Shown here in pieces: positions 12,601 to 25,080 of a stretch of DNA of 64,000 bases (the first letter of the stretch is position 1; the number at the start of each line of letters is the position of its first letter). The notes under the pieces are model-generated. The model did not search any database. It worked only from the letters and a program-made list of their open reading frames with translations, and was not told where the DNA came from. Origin of the DNA: Bryum argenteum (lineage: Eukaryota > Streptophyta > Bryopsida > Bryales > Bryaceae); contig CM073325.1 in assembly GCA_037043015.1 (NCBI GenBank), positions 5,435,001 through 5,499,000 of the forward strand, read 5' to 3'. The position numbers and the translations under genes are program-made.

Positions 12601-15600
12601 AGAAATGACGACCTTTCTGGCATTGACACTTTTCCTGAGGCCACTCAAGCAGGGGATCTCTTTAGTGCTACTGTCCGAGGTCGAAGGCCACCTCCGGTTA
12701 GTACTGATGATTATGAATATTATCCAATTTGTCAACCTTGATAGATACTATAGCTTTTTACTATCATAATGTAAGTTTGAAACAGTCTATTTGGGGACGT
12801 TTTGGAATGTCTTGCTAGTGTATATACTTATTGTATATACTGCTTGGGGTCAGGCCATGTTAATAGTAAATTTGCGCTTGGTGAAACTTCAAATCTTCAC
12901 CTTTGTTATGTCGTTATGGGTTTCAATTTCTTGTGACGATTCAAATCGGCTGCAGACAGGGACAACTGTGGCCGATCAGATGGACCTGCAGAGGGAGCAG
13001 GCTAAGATGCTTGCTGGAGAGGTCGCCTTTTGTACAAGTTCGTTGAAGCGTCTAACGGAACAACTGACCAATAATCCTGATGACGCACAACTTCAAGTAA
13101 GTTTGGGAAGGCTTGTATGCTAATCAGAGGAGACATGATCTAGGTTTCTATTGCCATGTTCTGCGAGGTTGTTATTTGTCATGGTACCAGTATCAGATCC
13201 TCGTTTATCTATTGTCGATCTGTTATGGAGGACAGAAGGGTGCCAGTAGGAGTGAATTTCACAAAGTAAATATTCTGAGCCTACTTCTTGATTCTTTCTA
13301 GGCTCAAGTTGAGAAAGCTAAAGAGGAAATAAGTGAAAAGAAGCGGCAGATTCGAATGCTTGAGCAGAGGATTAAAGCTGCGGCCGCCTCCCAGCCTATT
13401 GCGAATGCTTTCGAGATGTCACAGGTGCACTCCAAATTCCACTTTATAAAGTTTGTGTTAGAAAGACCATAATAAGACTCTAGAGTTTGAGTGCTTTAAC
13501 ATCTATCCGGAATGTCTTGAATGTTGAGACTTCATAGTTGGTCGAATGTAGGCTCCTTATTCTTTGTTCTATGTGATCGCAGCAAATTGCCATGCTAACG
13601 TCGCAGCTCAATGAAAAAGCCTGTGATCTTGAGGTATGTCAACTCCATGTATTACCTAACTTTCTCGTCATCTTCAAACAAACACCACTTCGTGTGATAT
13701 TTAGAGACGTTAGTCTGCACAAACTTCTAATTTGTGAAATTTGTGCAGATTCAAAGTGCTGATAACCGCATATTGCAAGAGCAGTTAGAATCCAAGGTTG
13801 GTGACATTATCATCGCTCTTTCGTGGATTGATTTACAACGCTTGGGTTTATTTCGTTGTTTTCTGTTGACGCTGTACAATCTGTGCACTCTTTTTCTCAT
13901 CTTGCTTTAGTGACTACATCTGCGACTCATGATCTAGTTTGAGAGGATTCGTCGAAACATTCGTCATGCTTAGACTCTAGTTGTTAAGCATTCAGAATTT
14001 CAAGTTACTCTAGTGTTAGATTCTGGCTCTCTGAATGGTTGATTTAATCAGGATAGTAATTCGGCCATGTGTTATGCATATTGGTAGACTGCGGAAATCA
14101 ACGAGCTTCGCGAGACAGTGGGTTCGCTGCAACAACAGCTCCAAATGGCAATGGTGGAGGGCAACGTCGGTCGACATAAGCAACTCAATACCATTCTTGA
14201 CAATCCGGACGATATGGGGGGTTGGCTGAACACTCGTAGTTTGTCTGGGGAGCTTCGGTATATTGAATCAAACGGGTCTGAGAGTGACAAATTTGACCGG
14301 AACTCACAAGCCACTTCTAAGGATATAGAAGACGGGGATGGAGTTTTGCAGTCGCAGATCCTTTTGCTGGTACAAATTCCTGTAACTGAATCTCTCTTTA
14401 CTTAGGTTTGTCCATTCTTGAAGAAGTACTTTCTAGCTTGTTCGTTTATCGATTAAGTTTTAGCTTGATGCTTACAAATATGGTCTAGTGAGGTAGCTAA
14501 TCCGAAAATTGGATCTTTGATAAATGATGTCTCATATATATGAAGGTTTATCGAACTGGCTTTTGCAGTCTGCTGAGATTGAAAATCTCAAACAAGAAAA
14601 AGAGAAGCTGAAAGCTGCCAAAGAGAAGCTTAGGCAAGACAATCAACGTCTAGCGGAGGAGAAGGATAGCCTCTGGGGTCGGAATGAGAAATTGGCAGAA
14701 GAGTCAGCGTACGCAAAAGAGCTTGCTTCCCACGCTGCTATCGAACTCAAGAATCTTGCCGAGGAAGTGACAAAGCTTTCGTTTCAAAACTCGAATTTGC
14801 AAAATGATTTGATACAGGCTCAGGAAGTCACTTTTCAAAATGCGAAACTGCAAGCTGAGTTGGTCAAGCTGCAAGCTGAACTTAAGAAGTCTCAGGAAAC
14901 GGCCTTCGCTCTGGCTTCCATGAAGTCACCTAATAACAACGTTGGGCGATCAAAAGCTTATGCCAATGGGGATACCCACCTCGATGGCGACAACACAGTA
15001 TCTGGTCGAGCCCGATCAAATGGTAGAGGATCAAGTAATGGAGCACGAAAGTCTGTCAGCAACGGTCATCACGTGGATGAGATAGACGAGGCAGCTATTG
15101 ATGTACTGAAGAGAGAGGCTGAGGCAGCCAAAGAGAAGGTAGCGGCAATGGCTGAGAAGGAGTCATCACTTCAAACAAAACTGGAAGAAGCCAAGCAACG
15201 AGAAGCAAATCTAGAGAATGATCTTGCAAGTATGTGGGTGCTTGTCGCGAAGTTGAAGAAAGAAAAAGAAGCAGCCACGAAGCAGGCAGAGTCTTTACCT
15301 CAGGATTTTCTGATCAATGCCAGAATAAATGAGGGAGTTCTAGATACAGACAAAAACAAGCCTGCCAGCAGCAGAGACGTAGATGCATTAGGCGAGCAGT
15401 TGGCGAAAACAGAGCTGTATGAATCAACTTTTTGGAGCGGTGCAGGTGATACTATATCATCAGAGCAAGGGGGGCTATTTCCTTATTCAAGCACTGGATT
15501 TCCATCAACGAGTTTTGATCATCAATCGGCTGACGGTGCAGCACTTGACCAGTCAAATCCATTTGCCGAAAGACATGAAACAACTGGTGGCTCAGGTCCA

Positions 15601-15825
15601 AAAGGAGGACAGCGGTCACTTGAAGAACTGAAGTTTTTCATGGAAGAACGGAGGAGAGGTTCAGAACTCGGTACCTTAGTGTCTCAGATGAAGGCAAGCT
15701 CCGTGACCACCACTGCATCTACCAACCCGTTCTTAAGCCATCAAAACGGCTCACCACATGCTGGTGGTGATAGTGAAGGAAATTTGTGGGCCTCCTTTGA
15801 GAGCAACTCCTATTACAAGTCATGA
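6607..15825 (+). CDS. kinesin-7 family motor protein (KIN-7, MKRP/CENP-E-like plant clade), 23 exons
   Basis: Microtubule motor that hydrolyses ATP. Exons: 6607-6938, 7816-7913, 8241-8330, 8675-8727, 8972-9037, 9239-9292, 9512-9571, 9667-9748, 10081-10148, 10391-10453, 10614-10718, 10940-11044, 11172-11279, 11483-11629, 11750-11935, 12139-12318, 12469-12696, 12956-13096, 13302-13424, 13583-13633, 13749-13796, 14088-14369, 14569-15825. All introns are GT-AG, phases close, and the total is 3927 nt (1308 aa). Residues 1-105 are Ser/Pro/basic-rich, as in plant kinesin-7 proteins that carry an organellar-type leader; targeting is only possible. The motor starts at VTVRFRPL. P-loop [10 protein letters not shown] lies near 180-189, switch I NLLSSRSH near 289-296 and switch [10 protein letters not shown] near 324-331. 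The motor ends at [13 protein letters not shown] long, discontinuous coiled-coil tail follows. No C-terminal RING finger is seen, although some plant relatives have one. The ATG at 6607 is chosen because MASSASKP fits the family N-terminus. Confidence 0.95.
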
Positions 15826-18174
15826 CTCATGAACTTGTTGGAGAAGTGGAGCTTGCCGTGTCCTCCAGGTTATTTAGTTATCCAACGGAAGGCCTGTTTA
15901 TCACATGCCTATAGCACTTTGAATGCCAGGATGTTTGATGTCGGCTCAGGTCGCTTGTTCATATGTGTAGTGCCCCATTTTTTGTTAGGTAGTAAGCCAT
16001 TGTTTACAGATTTCTCCTCATGCGAGGACGAATTCAGAATTTTCTTGATCCATTTCATCAAAGGCTACGCTCTTTGTTTTAGAGCTTCCGTACAATCTTT
16101 TCTTATTTTTGCATTCCTGTCTGCTGATTTCGCTCATACGCAATCATGTGTTCCCCTCTAAAACTTAAAATCCTTCAATTTCTTTCTTACGTTTGTTAAA
16201 ATTAAGCTGGACAGGGAGGTGCCAACAGAGAGCCACTGAAAATCTCGAACTTCCAACTTGATAACGACTCTGGTTCCTGATAGATGAAGAAAAGCAGCGG
16301 CATCTTCGAGACTTCGATTCTGATGCATCTTTAGATCTCGAGGTAGACTTGATCAATCGATCCTCCTAATTTTTATATCACTTTACTTTGAAGTGTTTCA
16401 AAACCGTACAAATGAATTGTCGGTAGCTCGATGAGTAACATACCCACTGTTGCCGAACTATTTCTAGTTTCACGAGATCGTCACTGGAGTATCGTTATGC
16501 TTTGTCGAATCAATTTCAGCTTCCAACTGTGGAAGAGAACTCAGATTCTATACTACTGTCAGATACTATACAATACTGCTAATTTTATGACTATGCAGGT
16601 CAACTGGCAGAGACTCCGGCAAGCTTTGAACCTGCGGTGCTGATTTTTACTCCATAGAGTGGTCTACTCTCTACCCCTCTATATTTGCCATCCTTTTCAG
16701 TGCTCCATCAGCTGGGGCCCAGGAATATTTTGGAACATATTAGCGCAATAAGTAACAATTATGTTAGGATGGTCACATCAGGAGTCATCAATCATGATTT
16801 GTATATGTGCACATTATGAAGAGAAAGTGTGGCATACCAAGAGGTGATCACATCTGTGATCAGCCCTTTGCGTGTTGGTGTTGAACACAAATCTCGTAAG
16901 CTCATGAATCCTTTTTATTCAGAGTAGGTCCCTAGTACAGGAGCCTCATACGCATGATGGGAAAGTACAAGGGGGTGAGAGAGGACACATGGAGGAACCC
17001 AGGAAAGGCTGCCATCAAGTCCAACCAATCTGAAAGCAATGGTGATGGAGCTGTGCAATACGGAGGTCCCAACATCATTGCTGGAACCCTCTCAAGATGA
17101 AATTTCTCCAGGGAGCTCCAGGTAACTTTACTTCACTTTCATATGTGGTGTCCTCTCTCATTTTAGACGAGGGGGAGAGAGAGAGAGAGGTTGTTTTAGA
17201 GATGATATCATTTTGCAAGTCAAAATCTGCAGATATTATCATGTGTTATACTGTCTTTGATCTGGTTGATCACAATGAAACTTACGGTAAGCAAGCTTAG
17301 AGCGGCTTTGAGCTGTCCTTTGCATTACTGATCAAATCTGGCCGGATTGTGTTAGGTTATGATCCAAGTACCACCCTTGTCTACTGGGGAGGGTCAGGTA
17401 TGACAGGTGCTGTACATGTCAATCCTACACACCCTTGCAAACCAACAAGAATTTTCGGTTGACATGTATTGCTGAGAAATATTCAGTGTCTCGAAAATTA
17501 TCATAATGAGTGCTCTTGCATGGAAAATATTGGAAGTGAGCACTTTCTCCCCCTAGAGTGAGTAATTGTCCCCTAAAGCCGAATGGCCAATGGGCTCAAA
17601 GCCGCCAAAGTCCCTCAAAACTCAAGAAATTAAAATGCATTAAAATTAAAATTACCTTTGATGCAAGGTGTAGATTTTCAATTTTTAACATAATATGAGG
17701 TATGAAAACCATAGAATTTAGTACCTAACATGTACATGTAGGCCAGTTCTTAAATTTAATTTTCTTGGCATTTGTGAGATTATGATGCTGAAAGTGGTAT
17801 AAAAAGTTTTTTTCACTTGTTGCAATAAGGATTTGAAGAATTTTGTGAGCCAAAAAAATTAAAAAAAATAAAAATAATTGAACTTAAAATCAAATCAATT
17901 TCAAAAGTGAATTTGACTTAAGGCTCTTCAAATTCTTGTTCCTAAGTTAGTCAATTATAAGTTTGTATAAGATTTACTCTCATGAGACCTACAAACCCCT
18001 ACAAACCCCTACAAACCTATAGAAATTCTTGATTATCCACATGGAAATATGCTGAAATATTACAAATGCGGTCGTTGACTATAGAGTCTTACAATGGTAT
18101 TTGGCATATGAAGTATTATTAAAATAGAAAATCTGAACAATGAGGTCATGCTTGAGAACCTTACAAAAAATTTA

Positions 18175-18275
18175 AAAAAAAAATTTAAAAAAAAAAAAAA
18201 AAAAAAGAAAGAAAGAAAGAAAGAGAAAGAAAAAGAAAAAGAAAGAAAGAAGAAAAAAGAAAAAAGAAAAAAGAA
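18175..18275. repeat. A-rich / (AAAG)n microsatellite
   Basis: A purine-only tract with a poly-A run followed by imperfect AAAG and AAAAAG units. The reverse strand reads as a long Phe/Leu/Ser open frame, which is an artefact of the repeat. Confidence 0.9.
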
Positions 18276-19257
18276 GGTATAATCCCAATTTTTGAAGTTT
18301 TTGGGGTTGAATTGATTTTTGGCAGATTTTGAAAATACATGAGCATTTGGTGTAATTTTGGGAACATTTGAGCATGCCCCATAAGTGTTTCAATAATTTG
18401 AACGTGAATATCTCCTAAAGTTTTAATGAGCACTTTTGATGCATGAATGGTCTTTTTGGAAAGGTTTGGAAAGAGCCTGCAGTGTTTAAAAGGTTTTAAC
18501 TCCATGTGATTCAAGTTTGGTAAATAAGACGCTAACCAGAGTCAAATCAATCCATCTTGGGTTTCATTCAGCTTTAGGGGCTAATAGTAGTATTTTAAAG
18601 GGCAATGGTAAGCTTGGGGTATCACTTTTTGGACACACTAATTAGGTTATTTTTATTGAAAGCCTCCAAGGTTTGTCTAATTTGTCCATTTTAATCAAGT
18701 AAAAAGACCCTAAAATGGAAAATGAAATATCATGCACCTCAATGAAATCAAAGTTTATATGCCTATAGAGTTTCTCTTAGATTTTTTCCTTTTTTTTGGA
18801 TCCATTCATAGATGAGGGAAAAAATGTTGAATTTGGGATTTGGAGGCATTATAGTGCACAATGAATTAATTTGTTTAAATTAAATAAATTATTTTGTATT
18901 CTATACAAGAAGATGTAGGTCATATTCACAAAATATATTAAAATAAAAATGGTTGATATTCCATTTGCTTGATTCTATGGATTCTAGGTTAGTGAGACAT
19001 AACTTACTTTTACAACTAAAAAATCAAATAAAATTACTTCAATTTTTTAATTTTTTTTTAAATTTTAAATTTTTTTCTTGATAAATTATAAGTATAGACA
19101 ACTAAAACCTTATCTTATGAAGTCTTACTATATTACAGTTTAAAAATGGATATGTTTGACACACCAGTATAGAGTGCAATTGTTCATGAGACAACCTTTT
19201 TGGGTACCCCAACCATACCATCACTCTAAAGCCATTTTTTTACATTTGTACCTTCTC

Positions 19258-19523
19258 TTAACCCCTAACTCTTCTTAAAACCCGAATCGGGTTTTGGAGG
19301 TTCTCGCAGGAGAAAAACTCAGCCCACTTTGACCATTATAATCTCACAAATGAGAAAGAATGAACGGTTCAAATTTAGTATGTGAGAAGAATGTCAAGTG
19401 AACATTGAGATCTTACGATTGAATATTTTGAATAATGCTTAGATTGAGTTTTTGAGCTTATTCTAAAGGAAGGTCAAATTTTGAGACTAAAACCGTTTTG
19501 CAACAAGAAGATTTAGGGGTTAA
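19258..19523. mobile_element. TTAA-flanked MITE, complete copy (258 bp between TTAAs)
   Basis: TTAA (19258-19261) is followed by CCCCTAACTCTTCTT, and the right end reads AAGAAGATTTAGGGG followed by TTAA (19520-19523). The ends are inverted repeats. The interior carries the family signature: a hairpin around AACCCGAATCGGGTT, and ACTTTGACCATTATAATCTCACAAATGAG. There is no coding capacity. TTAA target duplication with C-rich terminal repeats is characteristic of the piggyBac superfamily, so a piggyBac-type MITE is inferred. Confidence 0.75.
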
Positions 19524-21292
19524 AGTAATTGATTAGTTTTTTTTGTTTTAGTTGGAGTTATGTATTTTATAATTGAATGAGTTTCAAAATTCACAGTATA
19601 ACTCTTGACAAGAAAAAACATCCTTTTGAGGTTGTTGTGAATAGAATGTCTATTACACCTATCTTTGGATGTATGCCCATGGGTCATAACACCAATGGTG
19701 AGACTACTTATCCCTCTTGCGGTGAACACGATACTAGTTCTTCTCTAAACACTTGTGCTTATGAGATAATCAATATTTCATCCTCAAAGAATTTTGAGGT
19801 ATTCATACACCAAGGTCCAAAAACTCCAACACCATAGTTGGTACACGAAGGTGGTGAGTATTATGCCAGCACAAGGATTGGCATATCGTAACGTATCAAT
19901 ACTCAAAACTAATACTTTAGATTCATCACTTTTACTTTGGAATTACCAAACCTAAGATTGGTTTGGTAGATTGGTTGAAATTTCCAACTAGAGATATCAA
20001 CCCTTGTCTTGCAAAGGACCCCGTAAAAATAATGAATAAATTCCATAAGTTAGTCTTGCAATAGTAAAAATTGCGAAGTAAAATGGAGTTTGAAATTACC
20101 ATTACTTGCACTAACGCATGTGCCACATCATTATAATGTCTTTGATTATGCAAAGATAATCACCATAAGAACTAGAACCATGAAAAAAAATAATCTAGAA
20201 ACACCATTGCAAACATTCTGCCAAATCAATTACTAAACCTATCTCTAGACTTACAACTAGAAGGTTGTTAATCATTTTTTAGAGTCGATGTACTGCTAGA
20301 AAAACGTCTAAAGAAAATGCTTTATCTATGTCATTGCAATGGTAAAAACTCTTTTTTTTGTTTCACAAAAAGAAAATATAAACCTCAAAGAACATGTACC
20401 TAACTCGCCAAGAAACAAGATTTCAAAGAACCTCATACCAAATTTACTACTAAACTACTTTTTTGGGGGGCTCCACACCACTTATTTCCTTCTCTACAAC
20501 AAACCAGAAAAACTTTCATTTCAACTTTGAACATTATAATCTCACAAACAATGAAGTATTTCAATTTGAGATTTGGTGCATATGATCATGAACAAGATCC
20601 TACAATTCCAATCCTCAAACTATAAAACAAAAGTGAAAAATCCTAGCTTGCATTGAAAGCGGGCCTTTTCCGAAATCAAGCCTTGTAGCTTTAGGAATTA
20701 ATTTACACTTTTTTAGTCAACCCACCTCAATACAAACCTCAACAACCAAATTAATCAAAAAAATAATTTCATAAAAATAAATGCACCAATAGATTTCAAA
20801 AGTAATATCCATTGTAGGCACACCTAATATTAAAAAGACCCCATTTTTTAAAGATTAAAAATGGCAGGCAAGGTTTATCTGGATAAAACTATCCAGCCTG
20901 GGACATGGTCAATATAGGAAAACCTAAACTTAGCCCTAAAAGTATTTAACTGAATATCCATTCCTTCCTATTTCTATTATTATCCACCTTGTTGACAGAT
21001 GTGCTAGTATCTTTTCAAATATGCTATTTCTTACCCAACACTAATTTGCCAAGTGGGCTATCTATCTTGCAGATTCATATCCTTTTATAACCTTTATCCT
21101 TTTATGACTTTATCTTAATCGGTAAAGATTCCTCTCGTGTTTAAAAAAACAAAACAATCCTTTAGTGCTATTGGATTGGATGTGCTATAGTTTTTTTAAC
21201 CCTTTAATGTAATAATCAATTAGTGGATGTGCTTTAGTTTTTTATAAGCCATTAATGTATTAATGAACTAATGGATGTCCTTTAGGATGATC

Positions 21293-21294
<2 letters not shown>

Positions 21295-21326
<32 letters not shown>
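21295..21326. repeat. poly-T tract (32 T)
   Basis: An uninterrupted run of 32 thymines, directly visible. It could be the A-tail of a retroposed sequence on the minus strand, but no LINE or SINE body is recognisable beside it. Confidence 0.9.
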
Positions 21327-21330
<4 letters not shown>

Positions 21331-21825
21331 ATTTTAGTGATTAGGGTTGTGGGTACGTCACACTATTTGGAAGGTGAATCTTACATCATCGTCATGATTA
21401 TTTATGATTGGCAAGATGGAATTTCTATATAACATGATATTGATTGAAGGTTTTTTTTTCCTTTGAGAACTATTATGTGCTTTTTGGTGGATATATGATT
21501 TGATCTTTTGATTGGGGGAGGAGGTTCTAGTTTATTTGCAAGGTGAATTATACGATATAATAGAGTGTAATAGAGATTTCGTTGATTTGAAATTTACCAT
21601 ATTTTAGTCAGGATGGTGTAGACTTTTATTATTCTCTTCTCACTCAAAAAAACAGGTGGTGGGGGGTGAGGAACTTGATAGTTTTGTTGTGTTTGAATTT
21701 TATTTATTAATGTTAAGATTTGTAAGCTACTATCATAGGTCACAATTGGCAATGGATGTGTAAAGGAAGTTCAAAAAAATCTCATATTCAAGTAGTCGAT
21801 AAAAATCTAAAAAGATACCGTACAG

Positions 21826-22597
21826 GTCAAGCTTGCGTCTTGGAACTAGGCTACGGCGATGCACTCTATACCCTTCGAAAGAATTCATGAAAATAGAGGA
21901 GACCAAAACTTTATAGACACATCCTTTTTGTGTGTGAATATATTCAATTTTTTTTTTTTCATTTGATTTATTATAAACTTTTAGTTTATATCTAAAAATG
22001 ATCGACACAAGTCAAGCTTGCGTCTTCGCACTAGCCCTACGGCGGTGCAATCTATATCCTTCATGTATACACAAGAATGATTGGGAGATGAAACCGTGCG
22101 CCTACATTCTTCTCTCATGTGAATATATTGAATCCTTTATTTCTCTCTTTTGTTAATCAACAAATTTCGGTTCATATTTTAAAATTATTGACAAATGTCA
22201 AGCTTCTGTCTTGGCAATAAACAATAGGGCTACGGCCGTGCAATCTGTACCTTTCATGTATTCACGGAAGTGATTGGGAGATGAAACCGTATGCCTACAT
22301 TCTTTTCTTGTGTAAATATATTGAATCCTTTCTTTTCATGAACAAATTTCGGTTCATATTTAAAAAATGCTTGACACATGGACTACGGCGGTGCAAGTCT
22401 ATAACCATTTAGATATTCATAAATAGAAAGCGGAGGGCAACAAAACTATACAATCCACAAAATCTAACATCGTATTCTCGTGTGAATATATTCTTTATAT
22501 TTGGTCCATTTTGCGCATCATAAAATCTAACATCGCATTCTCGTGTGAATATATACCATTTCTTTCTTTACATTTGGTCCATTTTGCGCATCATAAA
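21826..22597. repeat. satellite-like tandem array, ~185-bp unit
   Basis: About four diverged tandem copies begin near 21826, 22009, 22196 and 22378. Landmarks are GTCAAGCTT(G)CGTCTT, CTACGGCGGTGCAATCTATA, GATTGGGAGATGAAACCGT and GTGTGAATATATTGAATCC. A trailing 75-bp subrepeat (ATCTAACATCG ... TTTGGTCCATTTTGCGCATCA) occurs twice, at about 22460-22520 and 22520-22597. There is no conserved open frame. Confidence 0.8.
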
Positions 22598-24096
22598 GAA
22601 AAAAAACATGCACGGATCAATGATCATTTTCATTTTTTTTATTTTGTTGCTTTTGTGTTGTTACAAACCATAAAGGGGTTGCTATTTGACCACAATAGAA
22701 TCCAGTCTTTCTAGATTGTGCCTACCAATTGAATGCAAGTCTGACCATTACCATCCTTATTCAAAGTTGGTCACCCTCACAGTACAACCATCTCATGTTG
22801 GTTGAGCACTTTCAAAAAAAGGGGAGAAAAAGGGGATAAACAGGAAAAACAAACAAGCAAAACAAGTCAAGGACCCAGATTTCTAACATAAATGAAGGAA
22901 ATGATTGTATTTGGTCAACAATGTACCAACTTGTTTTGTTTGGTGATACCAAATGCAGTTTCAGCAACTTAATTTAATATGGCATTTTGGGTAACTGAAT
23001 ATTGGATTTTTCTCAATAAATGTGTTATAAATTATAAGATTAATATGTTTTTAAGATTTTATTTAACTTTTATGTTTATAGAATGGAGTACGTTTTGTAT
23101 TGGAGCTTTGTATTCATTTCTCTTGTTTTTTTATAACAGAATGGAGTTTTTATTTTTTAATTTTTTTTTAATTTTTTTTTAAAATAATTTGTGATGTGTA
23201 AGAGAATTAAATTGTACTTTTCTATGCATGGAAATCTCATGGCTCTTGACCAAGAGCTGTGATCATGATAAATCAAAAATGAATTTTTGAGTGGCTTGGT
23301 CACTCTTGTAGTGTAAAGTGGATTTGGACCGGGACGAGTTTAAGCTCAATACTCTAATGTCCTCATCATTCTCTCTTTTACCCTCCATTTTCCCCCTTCT
23401 TCTCTATTTAAATAATTGAACACTAGCCAATCAATGGTTTTTAAGCCTCATGGTCTCCTTGATTGTAGTTAAGTTGAGGCATTTGCTTCGACTTAATTAT
23501 GATCAAGGAGAGCATGAAACATCATCTATTGTGGAAAATTTAGCATACTTTGGAGACCTCAAAATTAGTGGTCATTCTCCTTTTTCCAAGGTAGTGTAAA
23601 GTCAAATGGGACTAAGAGCACTTTACTCTCCAATCACAAGAATTAAGAGGGCGTGGTTAATCTTTATGGTCCATAGTGTAAAGCAACCCTTATTCTTCAA
23701 TGTTGATGCCCACATGACACACCACCTATTAACCCCTTAGCGGCTTGCCATCCATGGTCTAAATGACTGACATATAACAATCACACTTGCATAAGAGAAT
23801 TAATTCACTCCCATAAATTTTTCCCATGCAAACCCTACCCCGTACTTGAACACAACCGTTTCCCAATTACTATGAGAACGACAAACTTGCTATTGAACAA
23901 CAAACGTGTTGATGCCACACAACTATAACAAAATCGCAAGAAGAGGGATTCAACAACCGACGGGATTACACTTAATAAAGGAATTTGAGCTATTGTAGCT
24001 CGGAAGAGACATCACGACACGAAGGGCGACATGAAGGTGACTAGTGGCCTTTCCTTTCGATCAACAAGACACACAACTTTTGCGTTCGGGGAGCTT

Positions 24097-24363
24097 TTAA
24101 CCCCTAAAGGTCCTTGATACAAAATTGTTTAAATTATCAAAAAGAACCTTTTTTTACTTCAGGTGCAAAGAAACTCAATCTAAGCATTGATTAGAAGATC
24201 CAACCGTGAGATCTTGAAGTTAACTTGACCCTTTTCTTGAATGTCAAATTTGAACCGTTAATTTTTCTTCAATTTTGAGATCATAAGGTCAAAGTTGGCT
24301 GAATTTTCTCCATGCGGAAATTCCAAAAAGCGATTTCCACTTTCTTGGACCTTTAGGTGTTAA
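24097..24363. mobile_element. TTAA-flanked MITE, complete copy (259 bp)
   Basis: TTAA (24097-24100) precedes CCCCTAAAGGTCC. The right end is GGACCTTTAGGTG before TTAA (24360-24363), one base off a perfect inverted repeat. The interior shares the family's CAACCGTGAGATCTTGAAGTTAACTTGACC block and the TGAGATCATAAGGTCAAAGTTGGCTGAATTTT block. It is non-coding and the same size class as the copies at 19.3 and 59.6 kb. Confidence 0.75.
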
Positions 24364-24684
24364 GGTTACCGATGACACTCTTTCTACACAAAAAAAATAC
24401 TATATTGTGAACATATCATCCTCGAAAGACTTTGAGGATATCCACACACCAATGTTCATAGACCTCAAGACTAGATAGGAAAATTTTAAAGCATAGTAAA
24501 TCAAATTAAGGCAAAATTGGCACTCACTCAAAATTACCCGCACTAAAAAAAAAAAATGAAGAAGACACATAGGGTTAAAATAATGATTTTTCAAAAATAA
24601 TAAAATTGGGTGACCAAAGCAAATAAACTGCGTCATGTGAAATTCTCCGGCGCCAAAAGTAAATAATTTTCTAACCCCCCGAGA

Positions 24685-24707
24685 TCGTAGATTTCGGAAA
24701 TCTACGA
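24685..24707. promoter_or_regulatory. 23-bp palindrome upstream of the GOST-like gene
   Basis: An 11-bp arm TCGTAGATTTC, a single central G, then the exact reverse complement GAAATCTACGA. It sits about 375 bp upstream of the ATG at 25081, in a locally GC-rich promoter-like segment. It may be a dimeric transcription-factor site or a small hairpin; the function is unknown. Confidence 0.4.
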
Positions 24708-25080
24708 AAAAGCAGGTCAGGCAGGCAAGCTCGGCCTGCTCGGACGGAGGCAAAGCGGCACGACCAAACCTCCGATCGCGAGGAAAAAGGCGCATGATCG
24801 AGACCGCAGTAATAAACAGTAAACAGCTTCCACATTTTTCTACTTCCTTGATTGCCATTCGAAAGGATTAAATGGAGGCAGTAGAAAAAGAATCATTCAT
24901 CAATCCGACCAAACCAACACCAACACCAACATGGCCCCAACTCTGATCAATACCCCCCATTCCACTCTCACACACCACTGCTGCTCCCTCACTCACTCTT
25001 CCAGAATTGCTTGCTATGCCAATCGCTAGTGTAATGGATTCTTAGCGGAGATTGCTTGCTCGCTCTTGTTGGGTGTAGCC

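Larger units (their letters stand above)
15826..25080. other. long AT-rich intergenic region, no gene recognised
   Basis: No open frame here shows family motifs or links by splicing to another. Contents that can be supported are an AAAG microsatellite, two complete TTAA-flanked miniature elements, a 32-T run, a tandem array of roughly 185-bp units, and a GC-richer promoter-like stretch just before the GOST-like gene. The last 9 kb of kinesin-to-gene spacing is otherwise featureless to me. Confidence 0.6.

Noticed and set aside
16952-17098. Short frame (MMGKYKGVREDTW...) resembling the start of an AP2/ERF domain
   Set aside because: Only the KYKGVR hexapeptide fits; the rest of an AP2 domain is absent and there is no supporting exon.
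18172-18514. Phe/Leu-rich minus-strand frames that look like membrane proteins
   Set aside because: They arise from the poly-A and AAAG tract; no conserved motif.
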